From NCBI RefSeq assembly GCF_030271535.1, contig NZ_JASCXJ010000001.1, positions 248,001 to 312,000 of the forward strand: a stretch of DNA of 64,000 nucleotides, read 5' to 3'. A program made the translations under genes and the position numbers. The first letter of the stretch is position 1. Each line of letters opens with the position of its first letter. Shown here piece after piece: positions 53,464 through 61,900 of this stretch. Under the pieces are notes generated by a model, which saw nothing but the letters and a program-made list of their open reading frames with translations, was not told where the DNA came from and made no database searches. The DNA comes from Nocardiopsis sp. ATB16-24 (GTDB lineage Bacteria > Actinomycetota > Actinomycetes > Streptosporangiales > Streptosporangiaceae).

Positions 53464-54600
53464 CTAACCTTTCTTAGTGAATGTGGTGAGACCGAAATCA
53501 GCGATGAGCGTCTGCTGCACCTGCGAGGTTCCCTCGATGATCTCCAGAATCTTCGCCTCCCGAAAAAGGCGTTCAGCCGGGTACCCGTTCCAGCACCCGT
53601 TTCCACCGAGCACCTGAACCGCGTCCGAGGTGACGCGACAGGCGACGGTCGAGGAGAAGTACTTGGCGATGTTCGTTGCCGCGATCACCTCCGGACTGCG
53701 TTCGGCCCTCAACCGTCCGGCTCTCCGGCACAGCTCACGCGCGGCGGACACGCCGGTGACCGCGTCCGCGATCATCCGCTGTACCAGCTGGAACGATCCG
53801 ATCCTGCTGCCGAACTGGACACGACGGGCCGCATACGTGCACATCTCCTCAAGGGCCGCCTGAGCAAGCGCCACACCCGCCCACGCGATGCTGTAGCGTC
53901 CGTGGAACAACGCCGTGTTGGCGACGAAGGCGAATCCGGCCCCGATTCCGGAAACGAGGTTCTCGGCGGGGACCTCCACTCCGGAGAGGACGACCTCGGC
54001 CATGTGCGCGGCTCTGTTCCCGAGCATTCCCGACATCGGTCGGATCTCGACCCCTGGCGTTTCCCGGTCGACGAGGAAGGCGCTGACGGTTCCGTTGTCC
54101 GTCGCGAAGACGAGAAAGACGTCAGCGATCCCCGCGAACGAAATCCATTTCTTGTGTCCGTCGAGAACGAAAACGTCGTCTTTCTTCACGTACCTCGTGG
54201 ACATCCCCTCGGCGTCGGAGCCCGCATCGGCCTCTGACAACGCGAAGCACGCGATCCTCCGCCCGCTTGCGAGATCGGGCAGGTACTTCTCTTTGATCCG
54301 CCGTGATGTCCGACCCGCCAGCGTCTCGGCGACGAGGGAGGTGTGAACGGTCAACAGTGCCCGGGTCGAGGCACACGCCTTGCCGATGACCTCGGTGAGC
54401 TCGCCGTACTCGAGCGGGGTCAGACCCAGGCCGCCCCACTCGACCGGCACCGTCGCCCCGAGGAACCCCGAGTCCGCCATCCGCTCGACCACCTCGCGCG
54501 GAAGGTGCTCCTCCCTGTCGAACTTCGCCGCCCGGGGCGCCAGCTCCGCGGCGAAGGCCCTGGCCCGTTCCAGGACCGCGTCCGAGGAGCGGTCAACCAC
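53464..54600 (-). CDS. acyl-CoA dehydrogenase-like enzyme of hydroxymalonyl-ACP synthesis
   Basis: Predicted 378-aa flavoprotein of the acyl-CoA dehydrogenase family. It has the conserved ALSEADAGSDAEG near residue 120, the KKWIS strand near 150, RVQFGSRIGSFQ near 260 and a C-terminal IIEGTSQVQQ that carries the family's glutamate region. In ansamitocin- and zwittermicin-type clusters such an enzyme oxidises the ACP-bound glyceryl unit on the way to hydroxymalonyl-ACP. The GTG at 54600 has AAGG six bases before it and overlaps the ACP stop (GTGGTTGA). Its position next to the ACP, FkbH-like and dehydrogenase genes makes the pathway assignment strong. Confidence 0.88.
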   Translation of the reverse strand: MVDRSSDAVLERARAFAAELAPRAAKFDREEHLPREVVERMADSGFLGATVPVEWGGLGLTPLEYGELTEVIGKACASTRALLTVHTSLVAETLAGRTSRRIKEKYLPDLASGRRIACFALSEADAGSDAEGMSTRYVKKDDVFVLDGHKKWISFAGIADVFLVFATDNGTVSAFLVDRETPGVEIRPMSGMLGNRAAHMAEVVLSGVEVPAENLVSGIGAGFAFVANTALFHGRYSIAWAGVALAQAALEEMCTYAARRVQFGSRIGSFQLVQRMIADAVTGVSAARELCRRAGRLRAERSPEVIAATNIAKYFSSTVACRVTSDAVQVLGGNGCWNGYPAERLFREAKILEIIEGTSQVQQTLIADFGLTTFTKKG

Positions 54601-54886
54601 GACGCACCTTCCTCAGCTCCTCCACCATCTCCGTCATCCGCTCGACCGAGCTGAACCGTTGCAGGCTGAGGTAGTCGTCGGGGACCTCGACGTCGAAGGT
54701 GCTCTCGATGTGGGCCAGCAGTTGCATCGCGAAGATCGAGCTGACGAACCCCTTGTCGAAGATGTTGTCGTCGTCGCGCAGTTCGTCGTCGCCCAACACG
54801 GTGATGTTGTCCCGGAGATAGCCCCGGATGCTCTCCCGGACGTCCACACCGGGAGCCGCGTCAACCGGAGATCCACTGTCATGCAT
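54593..54886 (-). CDS. discrete acyl carrier protein for an unusual extender unit
   Basis: Predicted 97-aa acyl carrier protein. The phosphopantetheine region reads KGFVSSIFAMQLL (Ser about residue 52), where the usual DSL is replaced by VSS. The downstream FAMQL resembles the Asm14/FkbJ-type carriers on which methoxymalonyl and hydroxymalonyl units are built. The ATG at 54886 overlaps the FkbH-like gene stop (ATGCATGA), and the next gene overlaps its own end. It should receive a glyceryl group from the FkbH-like protein and present the finished extender unit to one of the cluster's acyltransferases. Confidence 0.9.
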   Translation of the reverse strand: MHDSGSPVDAAPGVDVRESIRGYLRDNITVLGDDELRDDDNIFDKGFVSSIFAMQLLAHIESTFDVEVPDDYLSLQRFSSVERMTEMVEELRKVRRG

Positions 54887-55904
54887 CGACGTTCACCTTC
54901 ACGTGGTCGGGGTAGGCACGGACGATCGAGAGGTCGTTCTCGAAGAGGTGGTCGGCTCCGTCGCGCGAGACGACATGGAAGTTCGCCAACTGGTAGGTGA
55001 GGAGCATCTGGCGGTTGCGGTCGGTACGCCGGAACCTGGCGAGAAGGCGGGTCCCGTGAGCCTCCGCCCGCTGGATCAGAAATTGCAGCAGCACCGTGCC
55101 GACGCCTTTGGAGACCGTTCGGCAGGACATGAGCAGCAGCGCGATCGTCCACTGGCCGCCGGACTTCTCCACCAGTGCCATCCCGATCTTGCCGTAGGAG
55201 CCGTAGCGGTCCCTCAGCTCGCAGACCCACAGGTCATGGCCGGGGTCATCGAGGAGCTTCTCGAGCTCGTCGTACGAGTAATGGATGCCGGTGGAGTTGA
55301 GCTGGCTGGTCCTGTGGGTCAGCTCCTCAAGGCGCAGCAAGTCGTCTCCGCCGGCTCGGGAGATGGTGAGGACCATGCCGAGGCTGCGTAGAAACTCGTC
55401 GTGGGGACCCTGGAACTCGAGTTCTGACCGATCGCGCCGCTCAGCCTCTTGATACGCCAGGCGCCTGCGCCGCGCGTCCTCGGTGACATGGGCCGGAGAC
55501 AGCCGAGGCAGCGTCGTCAGGAGGAAACGGTCCGCGGCATCGATCGTCTCCACGTCCGGATGGACGAAGGTGACCTCGTCGCGTTCGAACTCCTGGTCGT
55601 CGATGAAGACGAAGGTGTCAAGGCCGATGTTCAGCTTCGCCTGTAACGCCGTGAGGGAGCTGGACTTACTGTTCCAGTTGATCTGCGGATGGAGGAAGTA
55701 CTCGGCCATACCGAACTCCTCGAGCTTCCGCATGGCGTCATCATGGTTGTTCTTACTGGCAATGGACTGTAGGATTCCACGCTCATCCAAGGTCTTGACG
55801 GTCTCGATGATCTGCGGTTCCACGACTATGTCGTCTCCGGCTGAGAGGGTCCCTCGCCAGAGTGTGTCGTCGAGGTCCCACACGACACATTTCGCCATCT
55901 TCAC
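54879..55904 (-). CDS. FkbH-like glyceryl transferase/phosphatase
   Basis: Predicted 341-aa HAD-superfamily protein of the FkbH family, which takes the three-carbon unit from 1,3-bisphosphoglycerate, dephosphorylates it and loads it on a discrete ACP. The HAD nucleophile motif VVWDLDDTLWRG starts at residue 7. A second motif (IASKN) is near 49, and DTFVFIDDQEFER is near 95. The C-terminal 180 residues resemble the family's GNAT-like domain, with MSCRTVSKGVGTVLLQFL near 270. The GTG at 55904 is used; an in-frame ATG two codons later is an alternative. It is the second gene of the operon, 44 bases after the dehydrogenase. Confidence 0.93.
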   Translation of the reverse strand: MKMAKCVVWDLDDTLWRGTLSAGDDIVVEPQIIETVKTLDERGILQSIASKNNHDDAMRKLEEFGMAEYFLHPQINWNSKSSSLTALQAKLNIGLDTFVFIDDQEFERDEVTFVHPDVETIDAADRFLLTTLPRLSPAHVTEDARRRRLAYQEAERRDRSELEFQGPHDEFLRSLGMVLTISRAGGDDLLRLEELTHRTSQLNSTGIHYSYDELEKLLDDPGHDLWVCELRDRYGSYGKIGMALVEKSGGQWTIALLLMSCRTVSKGVGTVLLQFLIQRAEAHGTRLLARFRRTDRNRQMLLTYQLANFHVVSRDGADHLFENDLSIVRAYPDHVKVNVDA

Positions 55905-55948
55905 CGGTACTTCACTCCCCTGCCCGAACCGTTACATGGGTCTTGCGG

Positions 55949-56815
55949 TCACCGAGAAACGCCGTAGGTGTAGAAACCCTGTCCGCTCTTACGACCGACC
56001 AGTCCAGCGCTCACCATTTTTTTCAGCAGGGGACAGCAACGAAATTTCGGATCCTGCATGTCGTCGTAGAGGACCTGTAACGAATCGACCACGGTGTCCA
56101 AACCGATCAGATCAGCAGTGGCCAGAGGCCCCATCTTATGGCCGTAGCCAAGAGTGAATATCGCGTCGATCTGCTCTGGCTCCGCGACCCCTTCTTGAAC
56201 AAGAAACGCCGCCTCGTTCATGAACAGATGGGATAACCGATTAGAGACGAACCCCGGGTTGTCACGTACGACGACAGGCCGCTTCCCCAAGGCCTGCACG
56301 AAGGCCTCTGCCTGCTTTGCCGTCTCGTCGGACGTACGGTGCCCGCGCACGATCTCGACACACTCGGTGAGAGGGACCGGATTCATGAAGTGCATGCCGA
56401 TCACCGACTCGGGCCGCGCGGCGGAGGCGGCGATCCTCGTGATCGAGACGCAGCTGGTGTTCACCGCGATCAAGGGGCCTTCTCCGCACACCTCCCGCAG
56501 CTCTCGGTGGACCTTTTCCTTGACGGCGACGTCCTCGATGACGTTCTCGACGACCCAGTCGGCCTCGGCGAGCGCGGCCATGCCGTCCGCGACGCGGATA
56601 CGACGGTGAATGTCCTTGTCAAGCCACCGCGAGTCGCCCGGCGACATGAGGCGGTAGCGCCTCACAAGGGTGCGTATGTCGCCGCCGGCCGTTGCCAGGA
56701 CACCAGGGTCGTGATCGTAGAGCACCACACCATACCCGTGGGCGGCACAGGTGACGGCGACGTCCTTACCCATCACTCCAGCTCCAATGATCCCGACCAC
56801 CGGCATCGCCGCCAC
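55949..56815 (-). CDS. 3-hydroxyacyl-CoA dehydrogenase-like enzyme of hydroxymalonyl-ACP synthesis
   Basis: Predicted 288-aa NAD-dependent dehydrogenase of the 3-hydroxybutyryl-CoA dehydrogenase family. The Rossmann motif VGIIGAGVMGKDVA is at the start. AVNTSCVSITRIA and IGMHFMNPVPL (catalytic His) are near 115-145, DNPGFVSNRL is near 185, and the C-terminus ends in GRKSGQGFYTYG. In hydroxymalonyl/methoxymalonyl-ACP pathways this enzyme oxidises the ACP-bound glyceryl unit together with the acyl-CoA dehydrogenase. A GTG at 56815 and an ATG at 56806 are both possible; the upstream GGGAGAGG suits either. It is the first gene of the 41.7-kb operon, so the operon promoter should lie just upstream. 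Confidence 0.9.
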   Translation of the reverse strand: MAAMPVVGIIGAGVMGKDVAVTCAAHGYGVVLYDHDPGVLATAGGDIRTLVRRYRLMSPGDSRWLDKDIHRRIRVADGMAALAEADWVVENVIEDVAVKEKVHRELREVCGEGPLIAVNTSCVSITRIAASAARPESVIGMHFMNPVPLTECVEIVRGHRTSDETAKQAEAFVQALGKRPVVVRDNPGFVSNRLSHLFMNEAAFLVQEGVAEPEQIDAIFTLGYGHKMGPLATADLIGLDTVVDSLQVLYDDMQDPKFRCCPLLKKMVSAGLVGRKSGQGFYTYGVSR

Positions 56816-56848
56816 ACCTCTCCCGAAAGCGTCATTCAGCTGTTCTTA

Positions 56849-56861
56849 TTACGCTCCGTAA
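56849..56861. promoter_or_regulatory. inverted repeat upstream of the biosynthetic operon
   Basis: TTACG-CTC-CGTAA is a perfect 5+5 inverted repeat, 34 bases before the first gene of the large operon and inside a locally AT-richer stretch. This is a fitting position for an operator. It is short, and no promoter boxes are clear, so confidence is modest. Confidence 0.35.
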
Positions 56862-57945
56862 AATTCCCAGATGGCTTTTCACCCTAGCGTCGCCAAACGC
56901 ATCAGGGAAGGGTGGACTTCAGATTTATTCTGACCCGACCCGGACGTCTCCAGGATGTTTAAGCGAGCTTCGTGAGCATTAATGCTGGCCAGAGGAGCGC
57001 ATGCAGCCCCGGATTGGCCTACTAATGCCAGGGAGACTCGCGAGCGTGTCGTCGAAGTTACCCAAAGTAAAGGAAGAAGCACAAGGGCGAGAGTGCAACT
57101 GAAAGAGAACACAGACTCACCGGGAGTAGCAATATGCAGCTCAAGAAGGATGCGAATGATATTTCACCAATGAGGCGGCATTCGAAAACCCGACAAAGCT
57201 CATGAACATCTGCATAGCAGACAACGAGGATCTGGGCAGTACATAGATGAATCCCAAGGGTGAATATTCTCTTTCGCAAGGCGGCATGCCGAACCAGAGG
57301 ATTCACGTTGATCTCTCATTCCACCGCGTCCGGCCTTCCGCATGAGGCGACGGAGTCCCGGCCCCCTGAGGGCAGTCCGTCACCGGGCCCTGAGACCGGC
57401 CCCTATCCGGTGGCATCGCCCGTGTTTCCCTCGTCCTCAACCGGCGAGGCAGCGATCCTCGCTGATAAGATCCACCGAGGTTTGATCATCTGGCCCGAAG
57501 TTCAAGGCCGACATGGAAGATGAACCCTTTGACCAGGCCAGATCGGCGTCGAATGCGACACGGCCCCGAGCGCGTGGCGGCGGCCGATTCGGCGAAAGCC
57601 GGCTGACACAGTGGGGCCGGAGTGCGCTCGCCCCTCCAGCCGGTCCCACTCGGTCGTGGGGCGAACCGCTGCCCGCTTCCGGCCGCGTGCGGGCCTTGAG
57701 GGTATGAGGGGTCCGCCAGATCGTGCCTGGCGAGGAGGGTCGAAGCCTTGAGTACCCGCAGGGCCTCGTCCAGCGGTGTGATCGGCTCGCGGTGACGGCC
57801 GGGCCCTGGCCGGCAAAGGGCCCGCTTCGGCCCCAAGGACGTTCTCAACCCTGCTGGAGCGAGCCCCGACACGGTGGTGAGAGGCATTCGTCGGAGCGGC
57901 GCCTGTGCCTGCCACAGCCTGTCAGGGGTACGACAGGAACGCGAC
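56862..57945. other. upstream region of the operon, no convincing intact gene
   Basis: More than 1 kb without a recognisable intact gene. The stretch 56880-57310 is noticeably AT-richer than the rest of the window and carries only short frames without family motifs. It may hold the promoter of the large operon or be foreign DNA. Around 57660-57800 the minus strand contains DEALRVLKASTLL..HDLADPSY, reminiscent of the C-terminus of Tn3-type transposases, but the frame breaks soon after. I regard it as a possible remnant only. Confidence 0.35.
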
Positions 57946-57989
57946 GCCTTCGGTGTCGGCCCGACACGGTGCGGACCGACGCCGAAGGC
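57946..57989 (-). terminator. terminator of the metalloprotease gene
   Basis: GCCTTCGGTGTCGG (57946-57959) pairs with CCGACGCCGAAGGC (57976-57989), a 14-bp stem with a single G-T pair and a 16-base loop. It begins about 30 bases beyond the protease stop on the minus strand. Confidence 0.6.
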
Positions 57990-58021
57990 CGTGAGGCGGG
58001 GCCCTCAGTCGATGCGCCCGA

Positions 58022-58597
58022 TCAGGCGCGGTCGACCATGAGCTGTCCGTCGGCGGCGCTCCGACCCGCCAGTCCACCGCCGTAGTTGGCCTCCACGCGC
58101 GAGCGCTCAGAGGCGTTGGGGTAGGCGTTGGTGCAGTTCACGCCACCGGTGGAGCCTGACATCAGCGACGAGCACGGGCCGGGCTTGACGTCGGGCAGAC
58201 CCAGGCTGTGACCGAGCTCGTGCGCGGCGATGCGCACCGCGTCGTAGCCCTCGGCGGTGCCCTGACGACCCATCCAGACGGTCACCTGTCCGCCCGGACG
58301 CACCGGACCCAGGTGAGCGCGGGGCCAGCCGTCGTCGGCGATGACGCGGATCTCGGCGCGCCGTCCGGCGGGGGCCGGTTCCAGGCGGACGTTGCTGACG
58401 CTGGAGTTCCACACACGTACGGCCGAGGAGACGGCGGAGGTGTACTCCGCGGCCCGGCTGGCGTCGTAGTAGAGGACTGTCTGGCGCAGCGGCTGGGACT
58501 GCTCCGCGGGTGTCGCGGTGGCCGGTGCGGTCCCCACCATCGTCAGCGCCAACGCGCTCATGAGAACCAGGAGGGGTGTGAGGATGCGTCTCAGCAT
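58022..58597 (-). CDS. snapalysin-type secreted zinc metalloprotease
   Basis: Predicted 191-aa secreted peptidase of family M7. A signal peptide (MLRRILTPLLVLMSALALTM, cut near ATA around residue 29) precedes the catalytic domain. The zinc site is AAHELGHSLGLPD (about residues 126-138), which supplies two histidines, the general-base glutamate and the third-ligand aspartate of snapalysins. It is followed by the short PCSSLMSG turn. Two cysteines (about 143 and 155) could form a disulfide. ATG at 58597 follows AGGGAG at six bases. The length suits the family, with little pro-region. It stands alone and transcribes away from the mutase gene. Confidence 0.92.
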   Translation of the reverse strand: MLRRILTPLLVLMSALALTMVGTAPATATPAEQSQPLRQTVLYYDASRAAEYTSAVSSAVRVWNSSVSNVRLEPAPAGRRAEIRVIADDGWPRAHLGPVRPGGQVTVWMGRQGTAEGYDAVRIAAHELGHSLGLPDVKPGPCSSLMSGSTGGVNCTNAYPNASERSRVEANYGGGLAGRSAADGQLMVDRA

Positions 58598-58904
58598 GGG
58601 GGTCTCCCTGGGGGTAAGGGTGCTGATGCCTGCTGTGACCCGGTGGGGTCGGCCTGATGCTATGGGTAGCGACTTATCACCACAAGATGTGCAGAACGTC
58701 TATTTAGGACAATGTGCGCGCCACCCAGAGGAGCCCAGGTCGGCGAGGGTCTCCGGGACTCCGTCCCTGGGGAGTCTCACACCCGGTGGCGGCCTTTTCG
58801 GAGGGAGAGCACAGACGTACGCCGGATCGTTCACCCGCGCGTCCTCGGAGTCGATCGGGCCCTCACCCTCGCCCAAATCGACGAGAGGCTCTAGTATCCA
58901 GAAG
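58598..58904. other. divergent intergenic region
   Basis: About 300 bases separate the divergent protease and mutase genes and must hold both promoters. The plus-strand frames here have no family features. I could not place a convincing -35/-10 pair. Confidence 0.4.
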
Positions 58905-58922
58905 TAATAGGACGTCCTACTA
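58905..58922. promoter_or_regulatory. palindromic operator candidate before icmF
   Basis: TAATAGGACGTCCTACTA is an 18-base inverted repeat with a perfect 12-base core (TAGGACGTCCTA, 58908-58919) and one mismatched pair outside it. It lies 17 bases before the chosen mutase start, so a dimeric repressor bound there would block transcription or initiation. Confidence 0.55.
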
Positions 58923-58938
58923 AATGAGGGAGCACCTC

Positions 58939-61900
58939 GTGAACGACCTGCATGTGCCCCGGAACCCCGTCCGCCTGGTCACCGCGTCGAGTCTGTTCGA
59001 CGGACACGACGCCTCGATCAACATCATGCGGCGGATCTTCCAGAGCCAAGGCTGCGAGGTCATCCACCTGGGTCACAACCGTTCCGTCCAGGAGGTGGTC
59101 GACGCCGCTCTGGAGGAGGACGTGCAGGGCGTCGCGGTCTCGTCCTACCAAGGCGGCCACATCGAGTACTTCGAGTACCTCGTGGAGTCGCTGCGGGCGC
59201 GGGGCGCCGGCCACATCAAGGTCGTCGGCGGGGGCGGCGGTGTGATCGTGCCCGCCGAGATCGAGCGACTGCGTGCCGCCGGCGTGACGATCTTCTCCCC
59301 CGAGGACGGGCAGCGGATGGGGCTGGCGGGGATGATCAACTCGGTCGTCGCCGCCTGCGACTTCGACCTGTGGGCGGACAGGCAGGTCACCTTCGAACAG
59401 GTGCTGTCCGGCGAACGGCTCGCCATCGCCCGCGCGGTGACCGGGGCCGAGACCGGCAGGCTGGACGAGGAGACGCTCACCTCCGTCCGTGACGCCGCGC
59501 GCGACCGGTCGGTGCCGGTCCTGGGCATCACCGGCACCGGTGGCTCGGGCAAGTCGTCCCTGACCGACGAACTCCTCCGGCGGTTCCGTGTCGACCAGCG
59601 GGACGGGCTGCGCATCGCGGTCATCGCCGTCGACCCGACCCGGCGCAAGGGCGGCGGCGCGCTGCTGGGCGACCGCATCCGCGCGAACGCGCTCGACGGC
59701 GACCGGATCTTCTTCCGCAGTCTGGCCACCCGCGGCAGCCACGAGATCCCCGAGCATCTCGCCGACGTGATCGCCGTGATGAAGGCCGCCGGCTTCGACC
59801 TGGTGGTCGTGGAGACCCCGGGCATCGGACAGGGAGACGCCGGCATCGTGCCGCTCGTCGACCACAGCCTCTACGTCATGACCCCGGAGTTCGGTGCCGC
59901 CAGCCAGTTGGAGAAGATCGACATGCTCGACTTCGCCGACACCGTGGCGATCAACAAGTTCGAGCGACGCGGCGCCAAGGACGCGCTGCGCGACGTCGGC
60001 CGACAGCTCGTCCGCAACCGCGAGGCGTTCGGCAAGAAGCCCGCGGACATGCCGGTCTTCGGAACCAGCGCGGCCACCTTCAACGACGACGGGGTGACCG
60101 CGCTCTACCAGCACCTACGGGACGAACTCGCCGGCAAGGGGCTCGGCATTGAGGAAGGCGCCCTGCCCCGGGTCGAGGTACGCCACTCCTCCGGCATCAG
60201 CCAGATCGTGCCGACGGACCGCGTGCGCTACCTGTCCGAGATCGCCGAGACGGTACGGACCTACCACGCCCGCACCGAGGAGTACGCCGAGGCCGCGCGC
60301 CGCGTCCAGCGGATCGAGGCCGTCCAGGACGAGCTGGCCCGGAGTGGAAGGTCCGAGGGCGAGGTCTCCGCCCTGCTGGAGGAGGCCCGAAGAGAGCTCC
60401 CGCACGAGGTCGCCGAGCAGATCGGACAGTGGCCGCGGGTCGTGGAGGCCTACTCCGGCGACGAGCAGATCGTCAGGGTCCGTGACAAGGAACTGCGCAC
60501 ACGACTGACACGGGAGTCGCTCTCGGGGAACAAGATCCCCCGGGTCGCGCTTCCGAGGTTCACCGACCACGGTGAGCTGGTGAGGTTCTGGCGGAGCGAG
60601 AACCTGCCGGGCCACTTCCCCTTCACCGCCGGCGTGTTCAAGTTCAAGCGCGACGGTGAGGACCCCGCGCGCATGTTCGCCGGAGAGGGCGACCCGTTCC
60701 GCACCAACCGGCGCTTCAAACTGTTGTCGGCCGACAGCGAGGCCACACGTCTGTCGACGGCCTTCGACTCCGTCACCCTCTACGGGCGTGACCCCGACGA
60801 GCGTCCCGACATCTACGGCAAGGTCGGGACCTCCGGGGTGTCGGTGGCCACGCTGGACGACATGAGGGCGCTGTACGACGGTTTCGACCTGGTCGCCCCG
60901 ACCACGAGCGTCTCCATGACCATCAACGGCCCCGCCCCCACGGTGTTGGCGTTCTTCCTCAACAGCGTGATCGACCAGCAGGTCGACGCCTTCCGGGAGA
61001 GGGAGGGACGGGAACCGGACGAGGGCGAGCGCGCCGAACTGGAGGCGTACGCCCTGGCCAACGTGCGAGGCACCGTGCAGGCCGACATCCTCAAGGAGGA
61101 CCAGGGCCAGAACACCTGCCTGTTCTCCACCGAGTTCTCGCTGAAGCTGATGGCCGACATCCAGGAGTGGTTCATCGAACACGGGGTCCGTAACTTCTAC
61201 TCCGTCTCGATCTCCGGCTACCACATCGCCGAGGCCGGGGCGAACCCGATCAGTCAGCTCGCCTTCACCCTGGCCAACGGGTTCACCTACGTCGAGGCCT
61301 ACCTCGCCCGCGGCATGGACATCGACGACTTCGCCCCCAACCTGTCGTTCTTCTTCTCCAACGGCATGGACCCGGAGTACTCCGTGCTGGGCCGTGTGGC
61401 CCGCCGCATCTGGGCGATCACCATGAAGGAGAAGTACGGCGCCAACGAGCGGTCCCAGAAGCTGAAGTACCACGTGCAGACCTCGGGTCGGTCGTTGCAC
61501 GCGCAGGAGATGGACTTCAACGACATCCGCACCACGTTGCAGGCGCTGATCGCGATCTACGACAACGCCAACTCGTTGCACACCAACGCCTACGACGAGG
61601 CGGTGACCACCCCCACCGAGGAGTCGGTGCGGCGCGCGCTCGCGATCCAGCTGATCATCAACCGTGAATGGGGCCTGGCCATGAACGAGAACCCCTTGCA
61701 GGGCTCGTTCATCATCGATGAGCTCACCGACCTCGTCGAGGCCGCCGTCCTCGCCGAGTTCGAGGCGATCAACGAGCGTGGCGGGGTGCTCGGCGCCATG
61801 GAGACCGGTTACCAGCGCGGTCGGATCCAGGACGAGTCACTGCTCTACGAGCACCGTAAGCACGACGGTTCACTGCCCATCATCGGGGTCAACACCTTCC

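Larger units (their letters stand above)
15069..56815 (-). other. hybrid NRPS-PKS biosynthetic operon
   Basis: Thirteen genes on the minus strand, with gaps of at most 87 bases and mostly overlapping start and stop codons, form one apparent transcription unit of about 41.7 kb. The order of transcription is 3-hydroxyacyl-CoA dehydrogenase, FkbH-like, ACP, acyl-CoA dehydrogenase, starter synthase, trans-AT, two KS-DH-KR-ACP proteins, KS-ACP-C-A-PCP-E, C-A-PCP, KS-AT-pseudoKR-ACP-C, type II thioesterase and methyltransferase. The gene order matches a collinear assembly line. No regulator gene lies within the operon itself. Confidence 0.85.

Noticed and set aside
57640-57890. Possible Tn3-type transposase C-terminus on the minus strand
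   Set aside because: Only about 20 residues look right (EALRVLK...DLADP) and the surrounding frame does not continue the similarity, so it is mentioned only in the intergenic entry.
58891-60114. A 407-codon minus-strand frame opposite icmF
   Set aside because: It mirrors the coding frame of icmF, is rich in His/Asp/Gly from complementary codons and has no recognisable domain.
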